Shown here: positions 33,791-44,870 of the stretch, piece after piece
Layout of the letters: every line of letters starts with the position of its first letter
Numbering within the stretch: position 1 is the stretch's first letter
Assembly: GCA_016801885.1 (NCBI GenBank)
Contig: CM028897.1
Location: forward strand, 14,260,501-14,324,500
Source of the DNA: Toxotes chatareus
Lineage: Eukaryota; Chordata; Actinopteri; Toxotidae
Length of the DNA: 64,000 nucleotides
Direction: 5' to 3'
Position numbers and translations under genes: made by a program
The notes under the pieces: generated by a model
Database searches by the model: none
Seen by the model: the letters and a program-made list of their open reading frames with translations, nothing else
What the model was told of the DNA's origin: nothing

Positions 33791-34087
33791 GAATTTTACA
33801 CTTGCTTCATTTTTCACTCCCAAACCCCTTTTCTTCACGGGAAGCTACCCTGCCGCCACTGGGCATCAGGCACTATCATCACATTCAGAAGAATGCTTGC
33901 TTTAAAATTAATTACAGCGCTTTTATTTTGCCTTCTGCTTTGTGTTCACATTGCACTGCTAGTAATGGAAGCGCCAAGCTGAAAAGTAAAGTTATTAGGG
34001 TTAGTTTTCTCTTTTATCAGCCACAAAAAGACAAAATTAAAAAGGGAAAAAAAGCACACACAAAAATCTCCTGGATTGAACTCTCAT
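33791..34087. other. Noncoding DNA
   Basis: Unique sequence between the pyrimidine tract and the LTR-like unit. 34021-34065 is A-rich. Confidence 0.45.
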
Positions 34088-35371
34088 GTTCCTGGGAGAC
34101 ATCTCCAAAGTCAAGGAGTTGAATTTTCCAAGTACACAAACCTTTATATAGCCGAAGGACCCTCTCCCTCCCTGCCACTACATGGCACTGTGCCAGTTTT
34201 TGGCGCACGGAGTTGTAGGAGGCGAGTTGCGTCCCTATGTATATACAGGTGTGCCCATACCTCGGTTCCTCCTTCCTTTCCGCTTATCCCCCTGTGGTGG
34301 CTGTGGCCTGGCTTGGCGGTGGATTTTGTTTGGCGTGGCCGTGGTTTCTTTTAACAGGACACAGTAATTGCTGTTTGGTGGCAGTCGTCGAGGCACCTGT
34401 CTCCACTTATCCAGGTAGGGTGCTCCGCTATTCCTCCTCTGATTCACGTGCGTAATGAGCGCATGGTTAATATGTTTTTTATGTGCGTAGCGCGCCTGGC
34501 TGCTGGCGCTGTGGCTTGGCTTCAGGCTGATTTGTAATATGTATTTTGTGCTGAAGTGTGGTCGAGCCGCGGCCTTCGAGGCCCAAACCCTCTAATCCTC
34601 TGAGTAGCTGCGCGATGTGACTAGGCGAGAGTGAGTCCTGACGATTCTGGTGTGCTGTTCTGGTTCTGTTCTCCTTTTCTGCTGGTCTTTTGCGCTGTCC
34701 TGCTCTGTGCTGTGCTAGTTGTTGAAGAGTCCTGAGGTCTACTCTACAGACACCTTCACAGTATTTTAAATTGTTTTCTTCGTATCGTTTTCATTGAGTT
34801 ATTTAGGTTGTAGTTATTATGAATATTATTGTATTCATAACGCCAGTTGTTAGTAACATTTGGTGTATTTTGTCTTTTGTTATTTGGATTTATTTTAAAT
34901 TGGTTTCTTTGGATCATTTTGTCAGCACTAGGGATGTGTAGCACTTGGCCTGTTTTTAATTTTCTTTCTTTCTCAAACAGATGCTGAGGGCCTGAGGTGG
35001 CAGTTGATCCCTGGTGGTGGTGTTTCTTCATGATTCCCCCCCCTTTTTTTTGTTGGTGTGTGGTGTCACGGGTGGTTAGTTTTATGGACCCTTCCCTTTT
35101 TGTTTTTTCTGCCGCTGTGGTAAAACCTCACCCTGTGTGCACTCCTTGGCCCAAGTGCTAGTTTTACGGTAGTTAATCCCTTAGTGCCTGACCTGTAGTT
35201 TTTTGTTTGTTTTTTTGATTGTTTTTATCATTTCAATTTTGTTAATTATTTTTGTTAAATAAAGTTCTTGTTTCTTTGCCCAGTGGTATTAAAGAACCCG
35301 TGCTAGCTGATCAACCCTACACTTTGCGCTGTAATTTCCTGGGGTGAAATCCCCCTAGTGGCGGAAAAACA
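34088..35371 (+). mobile_element. LTR-like unit, probable solo LTR (boundaries approximate)
   Basis: A 1.2-1.3 kb block with more C, G and CpG than its flanks in 34190-34660 (GAGCCGCGGCC, TGCGTAGCGCGCCTGG). It has a TATA box (TTTATATAG, 34143-34151) near the start and AATAAA (35258-35263) near the end, followed by T/GT-rich sequence and a segment ending GAAATCCCCCTAGTGGCGG. That last phrase resembles the 3' end of LTRs of fish Ty3/gypsy-type elements. No gag or pol frame, primer-binding site or second LTR is visible, and I found no clear target-site duplication. A TATA-to-AATAAA span of 1.1 kb is long for an LTR, so a single-exon noncoding transcription unit is the alternative. Confidence 0.45.
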
Positions 35372-35639
35372 GAAGAACTGCTATTTCCTTCCTTGCAGCC
35401 TTGTGTAACTGGATAAGAGTGTGTGACTGCGGTTCTAAAATATGTATCACCATTTTTTTCAACCAATATTTCAAATTTAGAAAGAAAAAAATTACACATC
35501 TTTTCCCACTGTCACTTTTCATATATGAGCAAGACACGTATCAAACGGTCTAAAATGCTAAAATGGTCCAAGTTTGGGTTAGCGTGATCAAATTCATTCA
35601 ACTGCCACTAATCACAAAAGGGTGACTGAATGACACAGG
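35372..35639. other. Noncoding DNA
   Basis: No feature recognised. The two overlapping 60-codon minus frames are unsupported. Confidence 0.5.
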
Positions 35640-35999
35640 TAGGAGCAGGACCCTCTGTCTGGTGTTTTGCAAGTAAACACTTTCTTCCTAGATAGTCAAA
35701 CAACTACAGAGACATAAATCGACCACTAAGAGAAAAACATAATTACAGTAAGAAAGAAAAAATAAGCATAAAGAACACAAATCAGCTGTAAAGAGACACA
35801 AAGCAACCACAAAGAAATGAAAAACAAAACAACTATAGAGAGATAAAATAACTCCAAAGAGACATTCATGCTTACTCGTTATTTTATGTCCCTTTGGTTT
35901 ATGCCCCTTTGACTCTGGGTGTCTTGCTCCTATGTAAGTGGGGTGGGGCGTTTACATGTCTGTTCCCTGGGGACCATTGTCTTGTAATCCATCCATGCA
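35640..35999. repeat. Decayed minisatellite repeat with unique 3' flank (dispersed fish family)
   Basis: 35698-35865 consists of degenerate units of about 20 bp around AACAACTACAGAGACA / AAAGAGACACAAAGCAACCA. It is followed by TGTCCCTTTGG, GTCTTGCTCCTATGTAAGT, GGGGTGGGGCGTTTACATGT and CCTGGGGACCATTGTCTTGT. I recognise the combination of ACAAAGAGACACAAAACAAC units with a GTCTTGCTCCTATGTA...GGGGCCCATTGTCT flank as a recurrent repeat of percomorph fish. The copy is old: no two units are identical. Confidence 0.65.
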
Positions 36000-38029
36000 A
36001 CTGATAAGTTTTAATTAAACTTTTAACATTATTAGTGTTTTTATATTCTTCTGGTGCAGTGGTTTGCGTCTTGATGGCTTATTTTTCCCATTGTTAACTC
36101 TGCAGTGAGTGATACTTTCTGATCCTTCAGATATTTCACCAACTTTACTGCTTTGCCAGTGTTGATGAGTTGTATAGACCCAGACGCAACCAGGTACACC
36201 CAGTGAGTGATCCCGGCATCTAGTCGGCTCTCATGGGTAGAGGCTTTGCCTCTTCAGCCTCTCTCTCTCTGCTGCTGGTTCTCATCAGTGTTCCCCCATG
36301 TGCCTCAGCTCCACTGTAACTCACCTGTATATGTGTTGTCCACATGGAAGAGCAACAGAGACTGACAGACACAGACATGGCTGGATATGTGTTCTTGTGT
36401 TTGCTTGTGTAATCTTCCCGTGTCTGTTTGAGCATCATTTGTGTTACACAAGAGAAGGTTGAAACGGCGTGACTGCCAGAATTACACACGGCATTTTCTC
36501 ATTTTGCCCACTCCTACGTTCCTCTAATCCCACACTGGTGGTATATGGCTGCATTTAGTGAAAAAATGCTGGTTTTCAAGAGGTAGGGGGAAGGATTACT
36601 CACCTGCATTTAACTTTCTCTTTTTCCTCTGATGATAATTTAATTGATCCTAAATTGGTTTTAAATGGGCAGAGAGACTGCTGAATGTTCTGTGAGTCAG
36701 AGTATTCATGGATTATGTTAGGGTGTAACTCACAGTGGAACACAACATATATCTACATGGATTACCTATGTTTATAAGATTTATAAAATATCCAGTTTGT
36801 CTTTAAAGAGAGGTCTTTGTGCACCCGTCTTTTTGCTATTTGGATAATTAAAGCAAAGGGGTAATTACAATTACTGACAGTCATGTAAGAAGTAAAATTT
36901 GAATATTATGACATTGTGCATTGTTTTGTAGGAGGTGAATTTTTGGATATACTCAAAAACAGTGATGGAAAATACTGAACCTTGATGATGATATTTTAAG
37001 TCGCCCTCTAGCATTATGGCCCGAAATTACTGAATTTGTTCATTCACTAAGATGACAAAAGAAAGGGAAAGCTGTGAGGAGAGAAGTGAAATTGTGGTTG
37101 TAAATGGGAGAAAAAAAGAACAAAGGTAAAATGGAGAGGTGGAAATTAGAAAATTACAGTGAAGATAAAAGAGAGGGGAGCTCAGTATTTTAAATTACAG
37201 CCGTGTAAATTTGAGTGGGGAAGAGGGAAAAAAGGGCACATTTTCTCCATCAAAGGAGGCTGTAGCTCGAAAACTGCAGCAGCACAAGTTTGCAAAATGG
37301 AGAGGCAGAAAGGAAACTGATAGGCAGGGATGAGAAACAGATTGAGAAAGGTGTTTGTGATTATTCAATTATCTGGATGAGATCAATAATGAGATGTTTA
37401 ATGATTATCTGCTCAATATGCTAATCAATAGTGTCTGGGATCTGACCTGTGGGTTACACATAAAGAGACACACATGTAATATGCATATACAAGATCCCTG
37501 GAGTGTAAGTGCTAATATGTGAACACGCACAAGGGCACACAAATAAACATACACTAATGTACATGTATATAGCCTGTACACTTTAACCTTCAAAGATGTT
37601 CTCAAGATGAGATCAATGCTGAATAATAGATTCTAAGAGACTGAAGGCCACACCTTTCAGTTTGGCTGTTTTTGTATGTGAGTAATGCCATTTCACAGAT
37701 GTGCACTTGAGTCTGTGAAAGAACAACCCTCCCACAATGCACAGAATCTGGTTAAGATTGGAAACAGTGTCATCTCTTTGATGACCAGCATGCATGATGC
37801 AGCTAAAAGACTCAATTTGTGCAATAATTTGATATTAACACTGGACCAATGACTCCCAGTACTGTGAAGGAGTTGCTAATGCTGACAGTCCCACTGAGAA
37901 TCAACACCACACTCTGCTGCTTCAAGCAGCTTTTGTCTCTTTGTTTTTTTCCAACAAACCATAACAATGCCAGCTCATTTCAAATTATGGACAGCAGCTC
38001 CCAGCTCACAAGCTCATAAGACTCCACTG
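36000..38029. other. Noncoding DNA with purine-rich part
   Basis: No assigned gene. 37060-37330 is purine-rich. Two strong minus-strand donor motifs lie at 36319-36324 and 36599-36604 (GTGAGT complement). The first has a plausible acceptor 37 nt away; the second has none. Other frames are unremarkable. Confidence 0.45.
36325..36361 (-). other. Candidate 37-nt microexon, minus strand
   Basis: Minus-strand order is: acceptor CATGTCTGTGTCTGTCAG, then 37 nt ending CACATATACAG, then GTGAGT. Both signals are fair to good. The segment also lies in a 90-codon minus frame (36220-36489) that continues past the donor. No product is recognised. Confidence 0.12.
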
Positions 38030-38975
38030 AGCACTACCTGCCCAGTGCTGAGTGGCAGAGAGCCAAAGTGAACAAGTGGCTAGTGAGGAGAGTTGGATAT
38101 CTTGCCAGACAAGGAGACCTAGATATTTTGCTCGTGAGCTGGCAGACTGAATGAACTAGGCAGGGCTGAGCATTAGCGAATATTGGACTTTCATTTAACA
38201 GTTGTTGAGAAAGATGATGTCCAAGTTTCCCTGTGTCTCCCTGATGTAAAAGATTCAACGATTTATTTATTTTTTTGTTACATACTAATTTTTCTCAATA
38301 TGTGCAGTTATATGTGTGATGTGAGTCATAAGGGCAGTATCCAGGTACCTTGTCCGGTGCCATTAGGCAAAACCATGCAGCTCCTTTAGTGCTGTTGTTG
38401 GCATCTGCCTGCTGGGGTATGCACACGCTGGAGACGACAGCTAAAGCACAGTCCTAGGGATGGCTGATTGCACAGTGTGAGACTGTCAGACGCTCAAAAC
38501 CAGACGTGCAGGAGATGGGGGGTGAGTTTTAGTCCCTCTGGGATTACACCGATTGTTGTATGTCACGAGGCAGACTCCACTACGCTTGTACCTGCCACAC
38601 TCCTTTGCTCCATCCACACGGAAAACAGAAGACTACCGTGGTTGGACAGCTTGATCCGGCACCTGGTGGGTGACCCATATACTTGTTAAACAGAGAGTGC
38701 CACAGTCTCCCCTGTCGCACTGGTACCCAATCCTTGGCCTAAAACGATCCATCCTAAAATTATACAGACTTACTATGGTGGTAACCGTTTTCACAGATTA
38801 GTGTGGGCATTTTGGCGCCAGTGTGCGTTGCTTTTTTGTTGTTGAGAAATGTTACACAAGAGTATCAAATTACTTGGACTGAGTTTATGCAAAAGATACT
38901 GAAAACTTTTATTTAGTTTAATTCTTAGCGCTAATGCAAAAACACTCTTTTTTTTTTTTTTTTTTTTTTAACTTA
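38030..38975. mobile_element. CpG-rich insertion-like block ending in a T22 run
   Basis: From about 38400 the DNA changes character: CpGs come every few tens of bases (GAGACGACAGC, CAGACGTGC, CACGAGGC, CTACGCTTG, GATCCGGC, AAACGATCC, TTTTGGCGCC). The neighbours are CpG-poor. The block runs to a pure T22 (38948-38969). This fits a relatively young inserted element that has not yet lost its CpGs, possibly a retroelement or a DNA transposon without coding capacity. The 73-codon frame at 38468-38689 is unrecognised. Termini and family are unknown. Confidence 0.4.
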
Positions 38976-39496
38976 TAAAGCAAGTTCCCATCCATTCCAT
39001 GCCCATTCTAAATTTATGCATAATGAAACATGAATGAAAATGGCAGTACACTGGGAAAAAACACAATATAGTGAAAGCATTTTAGTTTTCCTGTCCTTTT
39101 ACTTTGTCTGTCCCTTCAACCCTCACTTCTCTGTCTGTCTCTCTAATGGAGGTACTTAGCATGTGTGGTGTGTAAGCAGTGCAGAGAGGTGTTGATTCTG
39201 TATTCAATTAGCTATGTCTGCCTGGGAACAGGTGAACCACCCCGGCACTATCTATCTATCCACAAAGAGAAAGAGAGAGAGGCTTGAGAAAAGGTTGTGG
39301 GAGAATTACTAAATCAGTACCGTATAGATTCTTAGGTCATTGTTTTAAAACTGTCTCTCATTATTTCTCCTTCAGACAAACATGTTTGTTTCCATTTGTG
39401 TCCATTCAAGGATGGCGTCTCAGTGGGTGTGGAGGTGTTTGTTGTAGGGGAGGGTGCTATACTTGTGGGCTCCAACAGTCTCAGTTTTTCAGGCTT
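38976..39496. other. Noncoding DNA
   Basis: No gene. Contains CTATCTATC and AGAGAGAGAG short runs near 39250-39280. Confidence 0.5.
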
Positions 39497-39622
39497 CAGG
39501 TTCGAATTAGGTTTGGGTTAGTGTTATGTTAAGGTTTCTGATTAAGCATTCAGGTTTGATGGTTAGGGTTGGGGTAAGGGAATGCATTATGTTAACGAGT
39601 GTCTTCACAAAGTTAGAAATAC

Positions 39623-39655
<33 letters not shown>

Positions 39656-39656
39656 G
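39497..39656. repeat. GTTAGGG-like dispersed module ending in a GT array
   Basis: GGTTCGAATTAGGTTTGGGTT and GATGGTTAGGGTTGGGGTAA are followed by GGGAATGCATTATGTTAACG-AGTGTCTTCACAAAG-TTAGAAATACGTGTGTG and a GT/GTAT array (39622-39655). I know this sequence order (TTAGGG-like text, GGGAATGCATTATGTCAATG, GAGTGTCCTCAC, AGAAATAC, then GTGTGT) from a common fish repeat that seeds GT microsatellites. It is not a telomere: units are irregular. Confidence 0.6.
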
Positions 39657-39769
39657 CCACATTGCCTAGAAAAGGAACAGATAACTTGTCTAATTCACTA
39701 TTCTCTGTGATTAATTACACTGCAGCCCTGCTCATTTCTTATAGCAAACACAATACCGCCTCTGTTTAC

Positions 39770-39920
39770 CTATCTCTCTCTCTCTTTCTCCCTGTGCCTC
39801 CCCTTCGATCTCCCTCTCCCCTTCTTTCTTTCTGTCTCTCCATCTGTGCCTCTCCCTCTGCTTCTAGTTCTCTTTGTTCTTCCCTATCCACCTCTTACTC
39901 TGTCCCTAACTCGTTCTCTC
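39770..39920. other. Pyrimidine-rich tract
   Basis: CT-rich plus strand (CTCTCTCTCTCTTTCTCCC and similar). It underlies most of the 167-codon frame at 39623-40126, which also crosses the GT array and is not a gene. Confidence 0.8.
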
Positions 39921-40119
39921 ACAGTTTTTATCCTAAGTACACTGATGATTCATTATGGATTTTTGTGCACTTAGCGTTTCACACATTTCACCGTTCTTCA
40001 TGCTGGATTTTGAATCACGTTATCAGGAAGGAACCTATTATTCTTCCTTCACTCAGAAAGCAAAATTTGGAAAACCAACATTGGTCTAACGTTACAGCAC
40101 AGGGCACTGTCCATATAGT

Positions 40120-40640
40120 CCACTGAAAAGCAACACAGTTGCTGTGAGTATGTTTGTGTGTTGAGATCTGATAGGTTTAGAAACCAGCAGGGAGTGCAAG
40201 GGGAACTCCACAAGTTTTTACACATAAAGGTCAGTTTATTCATCATGGGCAGCACTATACCACCTGTGAAAACAGTTGTATAATGTCCTCTGTGGCTCTG
40301 TAGAAGTTTTTACCCAAAGCCACCAAGCTCTTACTAAAATCAGCTAAAATGCTGGAGACCATAACTTTTTAATAGCAAGAACTGTGTCACAAAGTGGCAG
40401 CATGGATTTTGAAAGGCTTGGGCATTCACCAGGCAGAGAGTGTCTCATAAAAAAAAAAGAAGCTGCATCAAGATGCATTGTGAGATGTGTGTGTTTATGG
40501 AGATTTACCCATAACAGGGACAAAAAAAACTCAAGAGGCTCAGCCTCTGCTGCTACAGTTCTGACCATCCACATCTGTCACCTAAAGGTCCTGCTTTGTT
40601 TGACTTCTTTGTCTTATGTGATGGAATTGTCCCCATATGA
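40120..40640. repeat. Possible dispersed repeat
   Basis: Phrases such as TTTAGAAACCAGCAGGGAG, ACACATAAAGGTCAGTTTAT, AATGTCCTCTGTGGCTCTGT and GGCATTCACCAGGCAGAGAG seem familiar from repeated DNA of percomorph fish. The block has no coding potential. This recognition is weak and I cannot give ends or a family. Confidence 0.3.
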
Positions 40641-40701
40641 CTGGTTGATATCCCTGTAAAATATTGAGTCTATAGACTTTTCTCCTTATATATTCATGTT
40701 T

Positions 40702-40719
40702 AAAAAAAAAAAAAAAAAA
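40702..40719. repeat. A18 homopolymer
   Basis: Pure A run. It could mark the tail of a retro-inserted sequence to its left, but that is unproven. Confidence 0.9.
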
Positions 40720-41955
40720 CAGCAGATACAGCAATGTTTACAAAGGCTGGGTTTTGATGGATCTGGAACACAGACTGGTGAATGTGCTTGTTTTTAAGCT
40801 TAAAGACATTTATAACATAAAAGCCCCTATGAGCAGATCCAGCTGTTAAGTCAGTGATGGGGCAAAGGTCTTCACTTTAGACTCTTACTGTTACTGAAGG
40901 TGTTCACATTCATGCTGCTAACCTTTTTGTACCAGTGGGTGTTTGTCGTGTTGGAGCCAAATGGAAACAAGGTGGTCATTATTGTGTGACAATTTTACAA
41001 CTAACACAAATCATTTCTCATCTTTGCCTCTGAGCTGTTTAGTTTTAAAAGAGACGTGCTTCTTAGAGGAGACAACTTGTGCAGACACACACATACACTC
41101 ATCTTATTCCTCCTCCTCTTTTAGCCTCTAAATATTAGAAGTCCAATATATATTCTGTGCTGTCAGCTTTACATTATTTATGCCTCTTTACCAGGTGTTT
41201 TATGAGATAACCTTGTGTTGTATCTCATGGTCACATACCTACCTAACCTTCTCTCTTCCATCCTTCCATTGCTCTCTCCGTACTGTACAAAGTCTCCTCT
41301 GTTAATCTCTCTGGCCACAGATACAGCCACTTCTGCCTGCTTCATGTTTTCGCTCCCTATTTTCATTATTCTTTATCTTTCCATATTTTCCACCTGGAAA
41401 TTTGCATGGTCATGGCGCACTTCACTTTCACAAATATTGCAAGGTTCCTCCTAACTGACTGAATCAACATTACTGCCACACAGTACTGCTCACTTTGTGG
41501 CATCACCTTGTGAAATTCCAAGATAGTCATTATGGGGTTCAGTTGATGTTTTAGTGTGTTTCATCTACACACAGTACTGTTTCGCTTATTGTTTTGATCT
41601 AGGTACCGGTCTTTGTTGCTCCTGCCTGCTGATGTCCAGCCTGAGAAAAAAGTATTTGACTAATGCATTTTCAGTACCATGTAAGTTACCCTTTCACCCG
41701 TGCCGCTTCCTTTTTGTAGTGTAAACATACTGAAATATTCCCTTTTTATATTTATTTTATAATATAATGTAAATTACAGTGAAATGTAAAAAAAAAACAT
41801 TAATGAAATTTTTCATCTTGGCTTGTCTTAGCTACTCTTTGATATTCATGTATCATTTTTCTCTATGCAAACTCCCATTTCTGTACAAATAAGTGAATGA
41901 ATTAATGTTTTTAAGCTCGTAGCTACCTCACCTTCTATATTTTCCCACTGCCCTT
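40720..41955. other. Noncoding DNA
   Basis: Unique sequence; 41230-41350 is pyrimidine-rich. No gene. Confidence 0.5.
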
Positions 41956-41981
41956 ATATATATCTCTCTCTCTCTCTCTCC
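41956..41981. repeat. (TA)n(TC)n microsatellite
   Basis: Short TATATATA passes into TCTCTCTCTCTC. Confidence 0.9.
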
Positions 41982-42049
41982 ATGTGCCTCACCCCTAACC
42001 AGGTGCTTTGGGAGATAACTAACCTTGTATGGTCTGCTTTTATGTCACG

Positions 42050-42240
42050 GCCAAACTCATTTTTGCCTTCACCTTCTCCTCTCCCTTGCTTTAAATTTTT
42101 CCTCTCCTCTTCACCTCTCTATCATTTCCCTCCTTCCATCCCTAACTCCAAGCCTCTCTGACTCCTACTCTTCTCCTCTTTCTCTCTATCGCTCACCCCC
42201 CCTCCATTTTCTCTTCGCCGCTTGGCTTTCTCCTGTGTTT
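42050..42240. other. Pyrimidine-rich tract
   Basis: CT-rich plus strand. The overlapping frames at 42025-42243 (plus) and 42122-42328 (minus) reflect it. Confidence 0.8.
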
Positions 42241-42841
42241 TAACAGTAATGGCTGTGTGTGTTTCATCTGACAAAGCTGAGCTTTTGTAGTGGTGGCCCT
42301 TTTTCCACATCAAAGGCTGTGATAGCACGATGATGCTGCTTAGATTAAGCTTTCAGGGAACAAGAAAGTGAGTGTGCGTGTGTGCACGCATGTATACTGT
42401 ATGCATATGTAGGCCAACATGCACTAAAGAAGATTTTTAAAATGTGAACAGCTAGTAGAAATAAGTGCGCTTGTCTGCATATACGTACTCTACATTTGTC
42501 AGTGTTTTTCTCTTTGTATATGTGTGTCAGCATTAAAGAGACTGTGAAGCTTTTTTCTAACAGACACAACTCTTTGAAAGAGAGACAAGCTTTGCATAAA
42601 GCACAGAAAAACAGGTGAGGGTAACTGCAAGACAAACCCGAAGTCTGGAAAAATAAAAAAACATAACTCCTTTTCACCGTGGCCACACATTCAGCCCATT
42701 AACAGTGATGGAGGACCTATGGTTAGCATTGCCAAGAGCATTAGTGTAATGACGCCTTGAACAAAGCATCTTGCTCATGCTAATGTTAGGTCCTTGATTA
42801 TTTTTACTCTTATGTACTGAGTGTGTGGCCATTGCCATTAC
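42241..42841. other. Noncoding DNA
   Basis: No gene. The 113-codon minus frame (42345-42686) is Cys/His/Leu-rich with no domain I can name. Confidence 0.45.
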
Positions 42842-42876
<35 letters not shown>

Positions 42877-42888
42877 TTATTTATTTTC
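42842..42888. repeat. (TTAT)n microsatellite
   Basis: About 11 TTAT units with one short unit near the end. Confidence 0.97.
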
Positions 42889-43234
42889 AGCATAAAGTCA
42901 TGCTTCACCGTGACTTTCACAAGTAAATGTTCCCACATAGGTGAGCAGAAGGTCGGCAGATGCCTCACAGAGGCTCAGTGAGCTGCACCTGTGTATGTGT
43001 CTGTGTGAGTGTGATGGTGTGTGTCTGCAGTTAGTTTTTATTCAGTACTCTCTTATCAAGTTAGAAGGAACACAGAGAAAGGGGTGATCAAGGCAGATCA
43101 ATAGTCCTGGCTGGGGACTGCTAATTGGTTTAAGCTAGAGGAATGCATACAAACATACTCACACAGATTTATTTCACTGTGTATTTGAGAACTGTTGTAG
43201 AGAATGATCATTCTCATGTCACTAATGGCAACCT

Positions 43235-43270
43235 TGTAGATGTGAACCAAAATCAGAGTTCACATCTACA
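43235..43270. repeat. Perfect 13-bp hairpin, 10-base loop
   Basis: TGTAGATGTGAAC (43235-43247) and GTTCACATCTACA (43258-43270) are exact reverse complements. Confidence 0.92.
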
Positions 43271-43295
43271 GACCTACCTCTTTGCCTAGCCAGCA

Positions 43296-43520
43296 AAAGC
43301 ACTTTGGTTAAGATTAGGGAAAGTTTGTGGTTTTGGTTGAATTTAAGTAAACATGTTGTGTCTGAAGTCACTGTGAACTTCTTCTGGATTAACCTGACCA
43401 TGATCTTTCGCTAACCTTAACCAAGAGCGATGAGTGCCTGAACATAACAATAAAAAAGTTTAATAATGCTGTAGTCACTAAACTACACTGTGAAAATGAC
43501 ATCACAAAATCTTGCAAGTG
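43296..43520. repeat. Dispersed fish repeat with internal inverted repeat
   Basis: TTGGTTAAGATTAGGGAAAG (43304-43323) and CTTTCGCTAACCTTAACCAA (43405-43424) are reverse complements with two mismatches, about 80 bp apart. Between and after them are AAACATGTTGTGTCTGAAGT, GCGATGAGTGCCTGAACATA and ATGACATCACAAAATCTTGC. I recognise this arrangement (GGTTAAGATTAGGGAAAG ... CTAACCTTAACCAAG ... GTGCCTAAAC) from repeated DNA in percomorph fish. No coding capacity. Confidence 0.5.
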
Positions 43521-44088
43521 ACTTAATACGTTGACCTGTATAAGGCACACATGTCTTTAACAGTTCCATGACCACATAATAAACCTTTTTGACTTCAGGT
43601 TGCCAAACGCCTTTATGCTGAGATCAACATCTGGCAAATCTTATATTTATTTCTCTGCAGCTGCTGAGAATCAAAAACAAGCATTGGACCTCAACTTTTA
43701 TCCCTTTTACAATTTGTTTCTGTTATAGCCTCAAAGAGCTCGGTCTTGTTTTATTACAGTGTTTTAGGTCAGTACCTGTATTGAGCTCAAGACTGCAAAG
43801 CAATAACTCCTCATCAGCTAAAGTGTTGCCAAAGCCACGAAAAACAACACTCATGTGAACTATTGCCTCAGAGAAGTGAGAAAAAAAATGTTCTGACTTT
43901 AGAAAGTTTTCTGCCCCTTTTTATACTTGTGAGGACATTTGTCTGAGCTGCGAGGCAATATTGTGTTGTTTGCTGTGTATATACAATATGTTATCCTGTG
44001 TCTGTGTGTATTTTTACTAATGGTTCTCCCTCTCTGTCTCTCTGTTTGTTGTTGTTGAATGTTTGTCATGAGTCAGAAAGTCAGTTTA
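43521..44088. other. Noncoding DNA
   Basis: Unique sequence. CAG at 43664 after a TTTATTTCTCTG tract looks like an acceptor and opens a frame (LLRIKNKHW...), but no good donor follows. Confidence 0.45.
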
Positions 44089-44110
44089 TGTGTGTGTGTG
44101 TGTGTGCGTG
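44089..44110. repeat. (TG)n microsatellite, short
   Basis: TG run with one GC variant, followed by an AGAGAGACAAAGAGACAGAG purine stretch. Confidence 0.9.
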
Positions 44111-44817
44111 CAAAAGAGAGACAAAGAGACAGAGAGATAAATAATTTCATCTGCTCGTCACTGTTCCGCAGAGAGAGAATCAATCTTGCAAGAAGACCGA
44201 GATGAAAATTGAAATGGTAGCATGCTACTCTCCTTTTTCTCAATTATTCAACCACATGCTCATTAGACAGATCTAAGAAAAAAAAAGCAGAAGTAATTTC
44301 TGCTAACATTTCTTAATTAGATCACACACATTCACAGATGTGAATGCTTTATTAAGTGCTCCATTCATTTAGTCCAAATGGCTTAAAACTAAGGAGTTGC
44401 AGAGGTCTTTATGTTCAGTTAGGTGTACAGTGTGTACCCTTCTGACACACCTCAAACTCACTTTTGGGCCTTTAGGACTCAAGATGGCTCTAAGAATGAT
44501 CAGATAGCTTATATATTATATGACAGACCAATGCCTAAGTACAGCATGTTCAAAGCACTTGTGTGTTTTTTATTTTTTAGTTCTTTCTTATAATGCCATG
44601 TAAGTCTCTCTCTGGTATCCAGGCAATCTTGCATCCTCATTGGTCAAACCTCTGCAAATGACTGATGCATCACAAAGCTTTCAAACACTTTCATGTTCTT
44701 CTCTCATTGCATCTTCATTTTTTTCCCTTTTACTTGCTTGTCGTCTCTCTTGTTCCTTTTCAAATGCTGTCTTAGCTCCCTTTCTTTGCCAAGCCTGCTG
44801 AGACCTTGGCAAGGATG
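44111..44817. other. Noncoding DNA
   Basis: Unique AT-rich sequence, pyrimidine-rich at 44690-44790. Confidence 0.5.
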
Positions 44818-44835
44818 CACACACACACATATACA

Positions 44836-44867
<32 letters not shown>
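44818..44867. repeat. (CA)n microsatellite, interrupted
   Basis: CA array with CATATACACTC in its first third, then about 16 pure units. Confidence 0.97.

Positions 44868-44870
<3 letters not shown>

Noticed and set aside
33545..33982. 145-codon frame with a hydrophobic C-terminal segment
   Set aside because: Its first two thirds simply read the CT-rich tract and it stops before any donor; the TTTCCTGCAG acceptor is better explained by the tract itself.
39497..39512. tRNA B-box-like GGTTCGAAT
   Set aside because: No A box at the right distance and no cloverleaf; the same holds for the AGTTCGAAAT at about 24006.
39550..39600. Interstitial telomeric repeat
   Set aside because: TTAGGG-like units are irregular and few; they belong to a dispersed repeat module.
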